Assembly (NCBI GenBank): GCA_018385425.1
Contig: JAHBAA010000168.1
Span: forward strand, 1 to 40,353
DNA length: 40,353 nt
DNA from: Acetatifactor sp.
GTDB taxonomy: Bacteria; Bacillota; Clostridia; Lachnospirales; Lachnospiraceae
Reading direction: 5' to 3'
Notes under the pieces: model-generated
Databases searched by the model: none
Seen by the model: the letters and a program-made list of their open reading frames with translations, nothing else
What the model was told of the DNA's origin: nothing
In this document: positions 1 to 6,057 of the stretch, piece after piece
Layout: each line of letters opens with the position of its first letter
How positions within the stretch are numbered: position 1 is the stretch's first letter
Position numbers and translations under genes: made by a program

Positions 1-113
1 CTTGTTCTCTGAATAATTCTTGGATCTCTTATAAGATCCTGATGGAATCTTCAGGGTTGCATTACTGTTTATTTGTCAAGGTGCTTCGCTGTCTCTCACG
101 CGACAGCTTGTTT
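1..113 (-). other. Possible rRNA-operon leader (leftward), no gene seen
   Basis: No convincing coding region is visible here. Read on the minus strand it is the transcribed leader of the promoter at 114-142. It contains a small hairpin (GCTGTC/GACAGC at about 90-107), a CACCTTGACAAATAAACAG stretch and a second hairpin (GGATCT/AGATCC at about 22-40). The CACCTTGA-AA-like stretch resembles the antitermination-type leader sequences found in front of 16S rRNA genes in Lachnospiraceae, so an rRNA operon may begin just beyond the left edge. That identification is from memory of such leaders and is inference; no rRNA sequence lies inside the window. Confidence 0.35.
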
Positions 114-142
114 AATATATCACAGCCATCAGCGCTTGTCAA
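114..142 (-). promoter_or_regulatory. Sigma-A-type promoter firing leftward out of the window
   Basis: On the minus strand the -35 box TTGACA (137-142) and the -10 box TATATT (114-119) are separated by exactly 17 bases. The region just upstream is AT-rich with A/T runs, like an UP element. The start site would fall near 107. It lies downstream of tRNA-Ser on the same strand, so tRNA read-through and this promoter would feed the same leftward unit. Confidence 0.7.
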
Positions 143-218
143 CAACTTTTTTATTTTTTTTGCTGTCAGACTTTCTTTTCAGAAATGTATCTGTAAAACG
201 AAGGAATCTGATAGCGAA

Positions 219-306
219 CGGAGAAAGAGGGATTTGAACCCTCGCGCCGGTTGCCCGACCTACACCCTTAGCAGGGGCGCCTCTTCGGCCTCTTGAGTAT
301 TTCTCC
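219..306 (-). tRNA. tRNA-Ser (anticodon GCT)
   Basis: The minus strand folds as a class II tRNA of 88 nt. The 7-bp acceptor stem is GGAGAAA/TTTCTCC with discriminator G. The anticodon arm is CGCCC-loop-GGGTG with a CTGCTAA loop, giving anticodon GCT for serine AGC/AGT codons. A long variable arm follows, and the T arm is GAGGG-TTCAAAT-CCCTC. The 3' CCA is not encoded, because the bases after the discriminator are TTC. A strong promoter sits 60 bases upstream (367-395). No clear intrinsic terminator follows the gene, so transcription may continue left. Confidence 0.97.
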
Positions 307-335
307 TTAATCCGAACTACGTCTCTACCAAACTT

Positions 336-363
336 TTTTGCGTCTCGAACTCGTGACGCAAAA
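336..363 (-). repeat. Perfect inverted repeat in the tRNA-Ser 5' leader
   Basis: The arms TTTTGCGTC and GACGCAAAA (9 bp, perfect) flank a 10-base loop. The repeat lies between the tRNA promoter and the mature 5' end and overlaps the predicted start site near 360. The primary transcript would therefore begin with a GCGTC/GACGC hairpin. It could be a 5' stabilising or processing structure of the pre-tRNA, or a protein-binding palindrome over the start site. It is not a terminator for the tRNA strand, because an A-run rather than a T-run follows. Confidence 0.55.
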
Positions 364-366
364 TTC

Positions 367-395
367 ATTATACATAAACAACAGGTCTTTGTCAA
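367..395 (-). promoter_or_regulatory. Promoter of tRNA-Ser
   Basis: A consensus sigma-A promoter lies on the minus strand: TTGACA (390-395), a 17-base spacer and TATAAT (367-372). Its start site near 360 leaves a leader of about 54 nt before the tRNA. An exact match to consensus is expected for a stable-RNA gene. Confidence 0.85.
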
Positions 396-426
396 TCGCT
401 TTTTTACTTTTTTATTGTCTTTGACG

Positions 427-474
427 ATAAAATGCAATGACCGCATGCAACGAACTGCAGTCACTGCATTTTAT
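427..474 (-). terminator. Terminator-like hairpin after the fumarase operon
   Basis: A 19-bp stem (ATAAAATGCAGTGACTGCA against TGCGGTCATTGCATTTTAT, with two G-U wobbles) closes a 10-base loop 24 bases after the stop of the fumarase beta gene. The descending arm ends in TTTTAT on either strand. It separates the fumarase operon from the tRNA-Ser promoter (-35 at 390-395), so termination here would insulate the tRNA gene. Confidence 0.7.
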
Positions 475-497
475 ACCATACCCGTCAAGTCCGTAAT

Positions 498-1049
498 TTA
501 TTCCCGACAATACTGCTCAGTTGCCGTCGCATATAAATCGTTGCCCTGGGCATCCATTACAACGATGACCGGAAAATCTTTTATCTCCAGTTTTCGAATG
601 GCCTCCGTTCCCAGATCATCATACGCAATGACCTCGGACTGAAGGATTGATTTGGAAAGAAGCGCACCGGCACCGCCGACTGCCGCAAAGTAAACTGCGC
701 CATTTCTGATGACAGCCTCTTTTACTGCCTGACTTCTCTTCCCTTTTCCAATCATTCCTTTTAAGCCCAGATCAAGAAGTTCCGGAGCATATTTGTCCAT
801 TCTGCTCGCCGTCGTGGGGCCTGCAGAGCCGATCGGTCTGCCGCTCCTGGCGGGAGAGGGACCCATATAGTAGATCACATTGTTCTCCATGTCGATCGGC
901 AGCTTCTCACCGCGCATTAATGTCTCCTGCATTCTCTTATGAGCGGCATCTCTTGCCGTATAGATCGTTCCTGTCAGGTATACGTAATCTCCAGCTCTCA
1001 GAGAAGCAGCGCTCTCCGGGGTAAGGGGGACACTGATGTGTTTATCCAT
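498..1049 (-). CDS. Fe-S fumarate hydratase, beta subunit (class I, two-subunit type)
   Basis: This 183-residue protein matches the C-terminal (beta) half of class I fumarases and L-tartrate dehydratases. These enzymes interconvert fumarate and malate in the cytoplasm with a 4Fe-4S cluster. The family signature runs from about residue 63 (YYMGPSPARSGRPIGSAGPT), followed by the TASRMDKYAPELL segment and then KGKRSQAV and AVGGAGALLSK. The length is normal for a stand-alone beta subunit. It lies 47 bases after the alpha subunit gene, with a TTT-rich gap and a good ribosome binding site (AAGGAGATTTCAAGCAAA before ATG). Tartrate dehydratase cannot be excluded, because the two activities share this fold, but the generic two-subunit clostridial enzymes are usually fumarases. 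It is the last gene of the operon; a strong hairpin follows. Confidence 0.9.
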   Translation of the reverse strand: MDKHISVPLTPESAASLRAGDYVYLTGTIYTARDAAHKRMQETLMRGEKLPIDMENNVIYYMGPSPARSGRPIGSAGPTTASRMDKYAPELLDLGLKGMIGKGKRSQAVKEAVIRNGAVYFAAVGGAGALLSKSILQSEVIAYDDLGTEAIRKLEIKDFPVIVVMDAQGNDLYATATEQYCRE

Positions 1050-1096
1050 TTTGCTTGAAATCTCCTTATTCTCTTTTCATTGTCAATACCTGTAAA

Positions 1097-1939
1097 TCAC
1101 AACACCCTGACGGCATGACGGTTCACATGACAACAGATATTGACTGCCACGGGAAGCCCTGCAATATGGGTTGGATAGGTGTTGATATTCACAGCCAGTG
1201 CGGTAGTGGTTCCTCCAAGACCGCCCGGTCCTATTCCTGTCCGATTGATTCTTTCCAGCAATTCCTGTTCCATCTCTCTGACATAGGGGATGGCAGAATG
1301 CTCATTGACAGGTCTGGTCAGTGCCTTCTTCGCCATGAGTGTACACTTTTCGAAGGTTCCCCCGATTCCTACGCCGACCACCATCGGAGGACAGGCATTC
1401 GGTCCCGCATCCCTGACGGCGGTCATGATCGCATTCTTCACGCCCTCTATTCCGTCAGCGGGCTTCAGCATAAAGACACGACTCATATTTTCGCTGCCGA
1501 ATCCCTTTGGAGCCAACGTCAGCTTCACCTGATCTCCGGGAACGATTTCATAATGAATGACTGCAGGGGTATTATCCCCGGTATTCTCACGGATCAAAGG
1601 ATCCTTCACAACCGATTTACGCAGAAATCCGTCAACATATCCTCTTCTGACACCTTCGTGGATCGCATCCTCCAGGCTTCCTCCCTCAAAATGAACCTCC
1701 TGACCGATCTCTGCAAACACAACGGCCATACCGGTGTCCTGACAAATGGGAATCATATCTTCAGCGGCAATTCTCAGATTGTCCTGTAATTGCTCCAGGA
1801 TCTGCCTGCCGAGAGGTGCCTCCTCTGCGGAAACAGCCTGTTCCAACGCACACTTCATATCCGCCGTCAGAAAGTGGTTCGCCTCTATACACATCTCCTT
1901 CAAAGCATCTGTCACAAGACTTACATCGATCCTTCTCAT
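1097..1939 (-). CDS. Fe-S fumarate hydratase, alpha subunit
   Basis: This 280-residue protein is the N-terminal (alpha) half of a class I fumarase/tartrate dehydratase. Three cysteines stand where the 4Fe-4S ligands are expected: C66 in IPICQDTGMAVV, C183 in GPNACPPMVVGVGIGGT and C199 in TFEKCTLMAKKAL. Other family segments are GVRRGYVDGFLRKS (about 96-109) and RENTGDNTPAVIHYEIVPGD (117-136). The gene begins immediately after the stop of the HIT gene (TAGATG, no gap), so translation is probably coupled. The beta subunit follows. The product should convert fumarate to malate in the reductive or partial TCA pathway. The reaction direction and exact substrate are inferred from family, not from the sequence. 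Confidence 0.92.
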   Translation of the reverse strand: MRRIDVSLVTDALKEMCIEANHFLTADMKCALEQAVSAEEAPLGRQILEQLQDNLRIAAEDMIPICQDTGMAVVFAEIGQEVHFEGGSLEDAIHEGVRRGYVDGFLRKSVVKDPLIRENTGDNTPAVIHYEIVPGDQVKLTLAPKGFGSENMSRVFMLKPADGIEGVKNAIMTAVRDAGPNACPPMVVGVGIGGTFEKCTLMAKKALTRPVNEHSAIPYVREMEQELLERINRTGIGPGGLGGTTTALAVNINTYPTHIAGLPVAVNICCHVNRHAVRVL

Positions 1940-2347
1940 CTATCCAACAATTTCCTTTCTGACAGTCTCCAATTCCTCCTGGGAAGGCGCCGTCGGATTC
2001 CATCCGATTCTCTGACCGTCTCCCTCATATCTGGGGATCAGATGCAGATGGAAATGCAGGACCGTCTGTCCGGCTGTTTCCCCATTGTTTTGCACCAGAT
2101 TCAGGCCGTCACATTGCAGTCTGCTCTTCATGAGAAGCCCCATCTTTTTTGCAAGCGGCAGAACCGCCATCGCATCCTCATCCGGCAATTCATACAAATT
2201 TGCAGCATGATTTTTGGGCAAAATAAGCGCATGTCCCTTCGTTGCAGGGCCCAAATCCAGAATCACCCGAAATCTTTCGTCCTCATACAGCGTCTTGGCA
2301 GGAATCTCACCGTTCGCTATTTTACAGAAAATACAATCTTGTTTCAT
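1940..2347 (-). CDS. HIT family (histidine triad) nucleotide-binding protein
   Basis: This small cytoplasmic protein of the HIT/Hint family, 135 residues from the chosen start, begins MKQDCIFCKIANGEIPAKTL, the usual opening of bacterial Hint proteins, with a CxxC near the N-terminus. It ends with the triad HFHLHLIPR (H-x-H-x-H). Such proteins hydrolyse purine nucleoside phosphoramidates and related AMP conjugates. The start at 2347 is chosen because AAGGAG lies 7 bases before it; ATG codons at 2350 and 2368 are less likely. It shares an operon with the rhomboid gene upstream and abuts the fumarase alpha gene. The link to fumarase is positional only. Confidence 0.92.
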   Translation of the reverse strand: MKQDCIFCKIANGEIPAKTLYEDERFRVILDLGPATKGHALILPKNHAANLYELPDEDAMAVLPLAKKMGLLMKSRLQCDGLNLVQNNGETAGQTVLHFHLHLIPRYEGDGQRIGWNPTAPSQEELETVRKEIVG

Positions 2348-2392
2348 CATAGTTCTCCTTTCCGTCATTCACAGCATTCAGATATGGAAGTG

Positions 2393-3013
2393 TCACCGCT
2401 TTGCAAATCTCCGTCTCACGATACACACCAGACTTCCCAACACAAATCCTGTCACCAGTCCGCCGACGTGAGCCGCATTGTCGATATGACTTCCGACAAA
2501 CCCGCTATACAGTGACAAAGCGATCATGAGGAATACTCTCGGTGCCGAGATATTCTGAAGCTTTCGATTTGAAAACAACACCAGCGCAAGCAACACGCCG
2601 TCCATACCAAACACAACACCGCTGGCCCCCAGAGAAGCAGCCGTATTGAAGCTGACCAATTTCATGTAGAGAGAAACCAGATTTCCCCCGATACCGGACA
2701 ACAAATATACGATTCCGTAACATATGTGACCGATCTCCTGCTCGATCATCGCACCCAGGAAGAACAGAACAAGCATATTGCTGAAGAGATGATCCACACT
2801 GCCATGCAGAAACATTGCAGTAACAATCCTCCAATATTCCCCCCGAAATAAAACACTCTGTACATCCATTCTTCCGTAATAAACAGGCAATCCCCTTGTA
2901 AACATACCGACCAGATACACAAGGACATTTATTACGACAAAAGACGTATTGACGATCGGTAATCTTTTCCAATTCTTCAATGCTTCCACCCCAAAAACCC
3001 ATGTACACCGCAA
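2393..3013 (-). CDS. Rhomboid family intramembrane serine protease
   Basis: This polytopic membrane protein of about 200 residues belongs to the rhomboid family, which cleaves transmembrane segments of other proteins. Visible signatures are WR in the L1 loop (about 61-62), HxxxxHxxxN (H70, H75, N79), the catalytic serine motif GASG (S131) and the partner histidine H182 in HIDNAAHVGGLVTGF. About six hydrophobic segments are seen. The start is uncertain. The upstream TTG at 3013 has no clear ribosome binding site, and a TTG (M-K-N-W-K) preceded by GGGGTGG about 36 bases downstream is an alternative. The predicted promoter (3080-3108) gives a start site near 3073, so the leader is short. It is the first gene of the rhomboid-HIT-fumarase operon. 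Confidence 0.88.
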   Translation of the reverse strand: MRCTWVFGVEALKNWKRLPIVNTSFVVINVLVYLVGMFTRGLPVYYGRMDVQSVLFRGEYWRIVTAMFLHGSVDHLFSNMLVLFFLGAMIEQEIGHICYGIVYLLSGIGGNLVSLYMKLVSFNTAASLGASGVVFGMDGVLLALVLFSNRKLQNISAPRVFLMIALSLYSGFVGSHIDNAAHVGGLVTGFVLGSLVCIVRRRFAKR

Positions 3014-3079
3014 ACATACAGATCCGAGCTGTCACCCTGATTCTTTCAGCTTCGCAGCCGGTCTTTTCCATTTGCGCTC

Positions 3080-3108
3080 ATTATAGCATACTTCCTATCT
3101 GTTGTGAA
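3080..3108 (-). promoter_or_regulatory. Promoter of the rhomboid-HIT-fumarase operon
   Basis: On the minus strand TTCACA (3103-3108), a 17-base spacer and TATAAT (3080-3085) form a good sigma-A promoter. It lies just after the last gene of the Tad operon, showing that the rhomboid operon can be transcribed separately. Confidence 0.7.
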
Positions 3109-3141
3109 TGAATTTTTGTGACGGAGTCCGTCTCCGGAACT

Positions 3142-4242
3142 CTATTTCTGAAACAGCAAAAGAATTCTGCCGAGTTTGATTTCATCTCCCGGCTCCAGCT
3201 GCCGCCTTTCATAAGGTTTCAGCCGCAAGCCGTTCTTAAATGTTCCGTTTGTGGAGTTTAGATCCTCCAGATAATACGCCTTGTTTTCATAAAAAATTTT
3301 GGCATGCAGCCTGCTGATGGAGGCATCCTCCACAACAATGTCGGCTTCCTCCTTCTTTTTTCCGATAATAATGGCATCCTCTCCCAATACCTTTAACTGC
3401 TTTCCTTCCGCAGTGCACAGTTTCAGGGCATCCTTTTCCGGAGATAGTGTTTCTTCAATATACAGTGTCCTTCCATATTTTTCTTCAAACAGCGGCTGTT
3501 CGGCAACAGAGTATCCTTCCATCCGTTCCCGCATCTCGCTGCGGTAAAGTTCTCTCTTCTCTTTCGACTTGCGCTTTCTGGAATCAAACAGACCGAAGAG
3601 AGACTTTTTCTGCTCCGTATCCTCTTCCTGCGGCGGGAGGTCCGGCAGCAAACGTTCTTCCTCCAAAACGACAGGTTGCCTTTCAGACTGCATTGGTTTC
3701 TCCAGTCGCAGGGCATCCTGAAAGATCTGCTCCTGCAGGTAGACTTCGCCGTTGTGGTCAAACTGCTCAAACATGTGGTATACGCATTCCACCAATTCGT
3801 CGTCGTTGTAATCGATCCGCTCCACCCAGAAATCCAGCAACGCCTTAAATCCGTTGTCCCCTTCATAATAGGGCACATACAGGAATGAGAACTTATTTGC
3901 GTCCAGTTCCTGAAAGACCTCATCCGGATACCAGAGAACATGATTCATATCCAGAAGAAACCGATCCAGTTCCTGTCTCAACTGTTGAAAAGATTTCAGA
4001 AAAGCGCAGACCCATTCCCTAGGAATTACCTTGCGTTCGAACATCTGTCGAATATTCTGTCTCGAGGTAATATCATAGTACAGATATGCCTCCCCATCGA
4101 TATACCGCAAGCTGCAGGGCAGCAATCCTCCGATGCCTCCCCGATTCAAAATACAATACTGATACTTCCTTTCCTCAGGTTTTTCCTCCAGAAGAATCCT
4201 TTTATAGTTACAGTTAAGACTCCTCAAAAACTCAGTTTTCAT
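3142..4242 (-). CDS. FHA-domain protein with N-terminal DUF6382-like region (Tad locus)
   Basis: This 366-residue protein has two parts. The N-terminal 200 residues (FLRSLNCNYKRILLEE..., RYIDGEAYLYYDITSRQNIRQMF, WYPDEVFQELDANKFSFLYVPYYEG) look like the DUF6382 module found in Clostridia. A charged linker (about 200-265, QKKSLFGLFDSRKRKSKEKR) leads to a C-terminal FHA domain. The FHA hallmarks are IIIGKKKEEADIVV, SISRLHAKI and LEDLNSTNGTFKNG (about 290-366). FHA domains bind phosphothreonine peptides, so the protein probably connects pilus assembly with a Ser/Thr kinase encoded elsewhere. The start is placed at ATG 4242, nine bases after GGAGG, and overlaps the preceding TadE-like gene by 11 bases. 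It is the last gene of the Tad operon. Confidence 0.85.
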   Translation of the reverse strand: MKTEFLRSLNCNYKRILLEEKPEERKYQYCILNRGGIGGLLPCSLRYIDGEAYLYYDITSRQNIRQMFERKVIPREWVCAFLKSFQQLRQELDRFLLDMNHVLWYPDEVFQELDANKFSFLYVPYYEGDNGFKALLDFWVERIDYNDDELVECVYHMFEQFDHNGEVYLQEQIFQDALRLEKPMQSERQPVVLEEERLLPDLPPQEEDTEQKKSLFGLFDSRKRKSKEKRELYRSEMRERMEGYSVAEQPLFEEKYGRTLYIEETLSPEKDALKLCTAEGKQLKVLGEDAIIIGKKKEEADIVVEDASISRLHAKIFYENKAYYLEDLNSTNGTFKNGLRLKPYERRQLEPGDEIKLGRILLLFQK

Positions 4243-4681
4243 CTCCAAAAACCTCCTTTATTTTTCTCATTCCCCGCAGAATTTTTTCCGGGGAAAACCA
4301 TTTCATCTCACAGAATGTTTCCATCTGCCAACCTGCCTGATCCGTAAACCAGTTCCATCCCGGTATGGGATACAGATAGGTTCCGCTAACAGTTGATTTG
4401 ACCGTATTCCCGGCAAGCTCCACCTGAAAGCTTTCCAGCCGACAATTCAAATACTGCGTGATGTCAACTTCACTCACTCTCCTCTGCAGCCTGTTCTCCC
4501 CGTCATCCCCTCTGTTCATTGCAGCGGCATATACGGAAACCATGATCAGATCCTGCTCCATGATACATCTGTCGTACTGATAGATCGTCAGATAGACTAC
4601 CGTCACGACCGCAGCAATTGCAAAGGGGACAACCAGTGCAGCCTCCACGCTGAAATAGCCCGACAGTTTTCTGTTCACCAT
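4232..4681 (-). CDS. TadE-like pilus protein (second copy)
   Basis: This 149-residue protein has a class III prepilin-like N-terminus. A short basic leader MVNRKLSG is followed by YFSVEAALVVPFAIAAVVTVVY, so cleavage after Gly8 would put glutamate at +5, as in Flp/TadE pseudopilins. One transmembrane segment is followed by an outward-facing domain of about 115 residues with no recognised motif (PIPGWNWFTDQAGW near the end). It is probably a minor pilin of the Tad system. The start at 4681 is preceded by GGAGGT and overlaps the end of the prepilin peptidase gene (ATGGTGA). An in-frame start at 4717 is rejected, because it would place an extra 12 residues over that gene. Confidence 0.82.
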   Translation of the reverse strand: MVNRKLSGYFSVEAALVVPFAIAAVVTVVYLTIYQYDRCIMEQDLIMVSVYAAAMNRGDDGENRLQRRVSEVDITQYLNCRLESFQVELAGNTVKSTVSGTYLYPIPGWNWFTDQAGWQMETFCEMKWFSPEKILRGMRKIKEVFGDEN

Positions 4682-5115
4682 AACGCACCTCCGCAGAGAA
4701 GAAGCGCAAATATCCACCCTGCAAGCAAAAAGGGAAGAAACGGAATCTGTGTGTGACGTTTCGCTTTTTTGAAGATAAGTAACCCGGCGCTATATACTGA
4801 TGCCAGAAGAAGTGCCATGCAGAGCATAGCCGTCACATGGCGATAGCCGGCAAGCAACCCGATCACAATGACAACCACTCCATCCGCATACCCTACCATT
4901 CCCGTCAGGAATGCCAATGCCACCAGCAGCACTCCTGCTCCAACCGCCCCCAGCAACGCTGAAAAGCTTATGATCCCCTTTTCGGCTATCATCAGAACAA
5001 ATCCAAACACCCCATATGCCATTCCAACCCCAAGCAAGGACAGCGGAAGCTTCTTACATTTGATATCCCATGCAGCCAGAATAAGCATCCAGACAGTTAT
5101 CACGATTATTTTCAT
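4675..5115 (-). CDS. Prepilin peptidase, A24 family (TadV/CpaA-like)
   Basis: This 146-residue, almost wholly hydrophobic protein has about five or six membrane segments. The two aspartates of A24 aspartic prepilin peptidases are seen in AAWDIKCKKLP (D17) and in the GxGD-like GMVGYADGVVV (D78). In this copy the second motif reads G-Y-A-D rather than G-x-G-D. The enzyme should remove the leaders of the Flp pilin and TadE-like proteins at the cytoplasmic face. It lies 7 bases after the larger TadE-like gene, with a weak ribosome binding site, and overlaps the next gene. It is the second such peptidase in this operon. Confidence 0.85.
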   Translation of the reverse strand: MKIIVITVWMLILAAWDIKCKKLPLSLLGVGMAYGVFGFVLMIAEKGIISFSALLGAVGAGVLLVALAFLTGMVGYADGVVVIVIGLLAGYRHVTAMLCMALLLASVYSAGLLIFKKAKRHTQIPFLPFLLAGWIFALLLCGGALW

Positions 5116-5122
5116 AGTTTAG

Positions 5123-6040
5123 TTACCTTGTGCTGCATCGACTGCAGGGGCGATATCCCCCGCTCTCCTCCTCCGGGATCGCAATCACCGTCCGCTTTAA
5201 TCCCGAACACTGTCTGTCCCGGTGGTAGCACTCTCCTTCCCTCGCAAGATACACAGACTCCGGCATTTCCCCATGACTGCATAATTCACAGGGCCGGTAT
5301 CTCTCCCCCTTCTCGTTTCGCTCATATGCAATGGTCTCCGAACGGACACGATATACGGCAAGAACCAGATAAGTACAGTTTCTGTTTGTGTGATAGGCCT
5401 CCCCGTATTGTGTCACATACACCAGACCTTTCTCAGAAGGATTCTGTGGGATCTCATATCCATTCCACAGATGAGAAACATAACGGTTGGCCATCCGAAA
5501 ATCTTTCACCCCCGGGAAGAGAGCCAGGGGGCGCACTTCATAGGTAAGCACGATCTCCAGCTCATCTTCCCCGGACAGCATTTCGCTCTCCCAAAGTCTG
5601 AGACTACCGGCACCGTCCGCCAGCGGAGATTCCTCCAGATACTCCTCTCCGACAAACTCCACAATGCGGTTTCGCACGTAAAAAGAAGAAATCAGAGAGG
5701 ATAAGGGCTTCCCGCTTTGTTCACAGGCAAACAGCGCCACCCGATTTCCCGTGTCAAAAAGTGCAGCCTGCAGCTGATTGTGCAGTCGGATCATTTCAAT
5801 GGCAGAGCTCAGACTCAAAAGAAAAAACAAAAAAATCGGCAGGACAATGGCCGCCTCCAGCGTCATACTCGCCCGAAGTCGAAAGCGCTGGTTCAGAGTG
5901 AGTGATGATGACCCCTTTACAGAGAAAATCATGTTCGAATGCCATTGATCTTGGGCCGGCATCGATAGGCAAATTGTCGGAGAAGGTTCTTGCTCTTTGT
6001 GATTATTTACAGTTACGTTCTGCAAAGAGGTCATCATCAC
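5123..6040 (-). CDS. TadE-like protein with tandem YH...C...PCxxC modules and an invertible N-terminus
   Basis: This 305-residue protein starts at GTG 6040 (followed by two ATGs) with AAAGGG just upstream. Residues 1-48 are encoded inside a 147-bp segment bounded by inverted repeats (see separate entry). Residues 49-58 are basic (NQRFRLRAS), followed by the pseudopilin-type segment MTLEAAIVLPIFLFFLLSL (59-77), in which E62 would be +5 after cleavage between A57 and S58. The rest is outside the membrane. The C-terminus has two copies of a putative metal-binding module: Y216-H217, C222, then YRPCELC (C251, C254); and Y272-H273, C278, then YRPCSRC (C299, C302). This pattern matches the common bacterial YH-x-C...GYxPCxxC module. 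It is probably a minor pilin or pilus-associated surface protein. An N-terminal extension of 57 residues is long for this family. Confidence 0.8.
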   Translation of the reverse strand: MMMTSLQNVTVNNHKEQEPSPTICLSMPAQDQWHSNMIFSVKGSSSLTLNQRFRLRASMTLEAAIVLPIFLFFLLSLSSAIEMIRLHNQLQAALFDTGNRVALFACEQSGKPLSSLISSFYVRNRIVEFVGEEYLEESPLADGAGSLRLWESEMLSGEDELEIVLTYEVRPLALFPGVKDFRMANRYVSHLWNGYEIPQNPSEKGLVYVTQYGEAYHTNRNCTYLVLAVYRVRSETIAYERNEKGERYRPCELCSHGEMPESVYLAREGECYHRDRQCSGLKRTVIAIPEEESGGYRPCSRCSTR

Positions 6041-6044
6041 TCAC
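5898..6044. repeat. Candidate intragenic inverton: 26-bp inverted repeats around 95 bp
   Basis: Arms at 5898-5923 (plus strand GTGAGTGATGATGACCCC...) and 6019-6044 (its reverse complement) match at 24 of 26 positions, with 16 uninterrupted. The segment holds the start codon and the first 48 codons of the TadE-like gene. In the present orientation the gene begins MMMTSLQNVTVNNHKEQ. If the segment is flipped it begins MMMTPLQRKSCSNAIDLG, stays open throughout, and rejoins the same frame at SSSLTLNQRF. A flip therefore changes about 35 residues without breaking the gene. Alternatives are a long mRNA hairpin that would bury the start codon, or a small palindromic insertion. No recombinase gene is in the window. 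Confidence 0.65.
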
Positions 6045-6057
6045 CCTTTCTGCTTTT

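Noticed and set aside
42-464. Frames of 84 and 111 codons across the tRNA region
   Set aside because: They run through tRNA-Ser and its promoter on both strands, and have no ribosome binding site or family resemblance.
3117-3140. Hairpin-like CGGAG/CTCCG between the Tad operon and the rhomboid promoter
   Set aside because: The stem is five base pairs and is followed by an A-run on the minus strand, so there is no support for a terminator.
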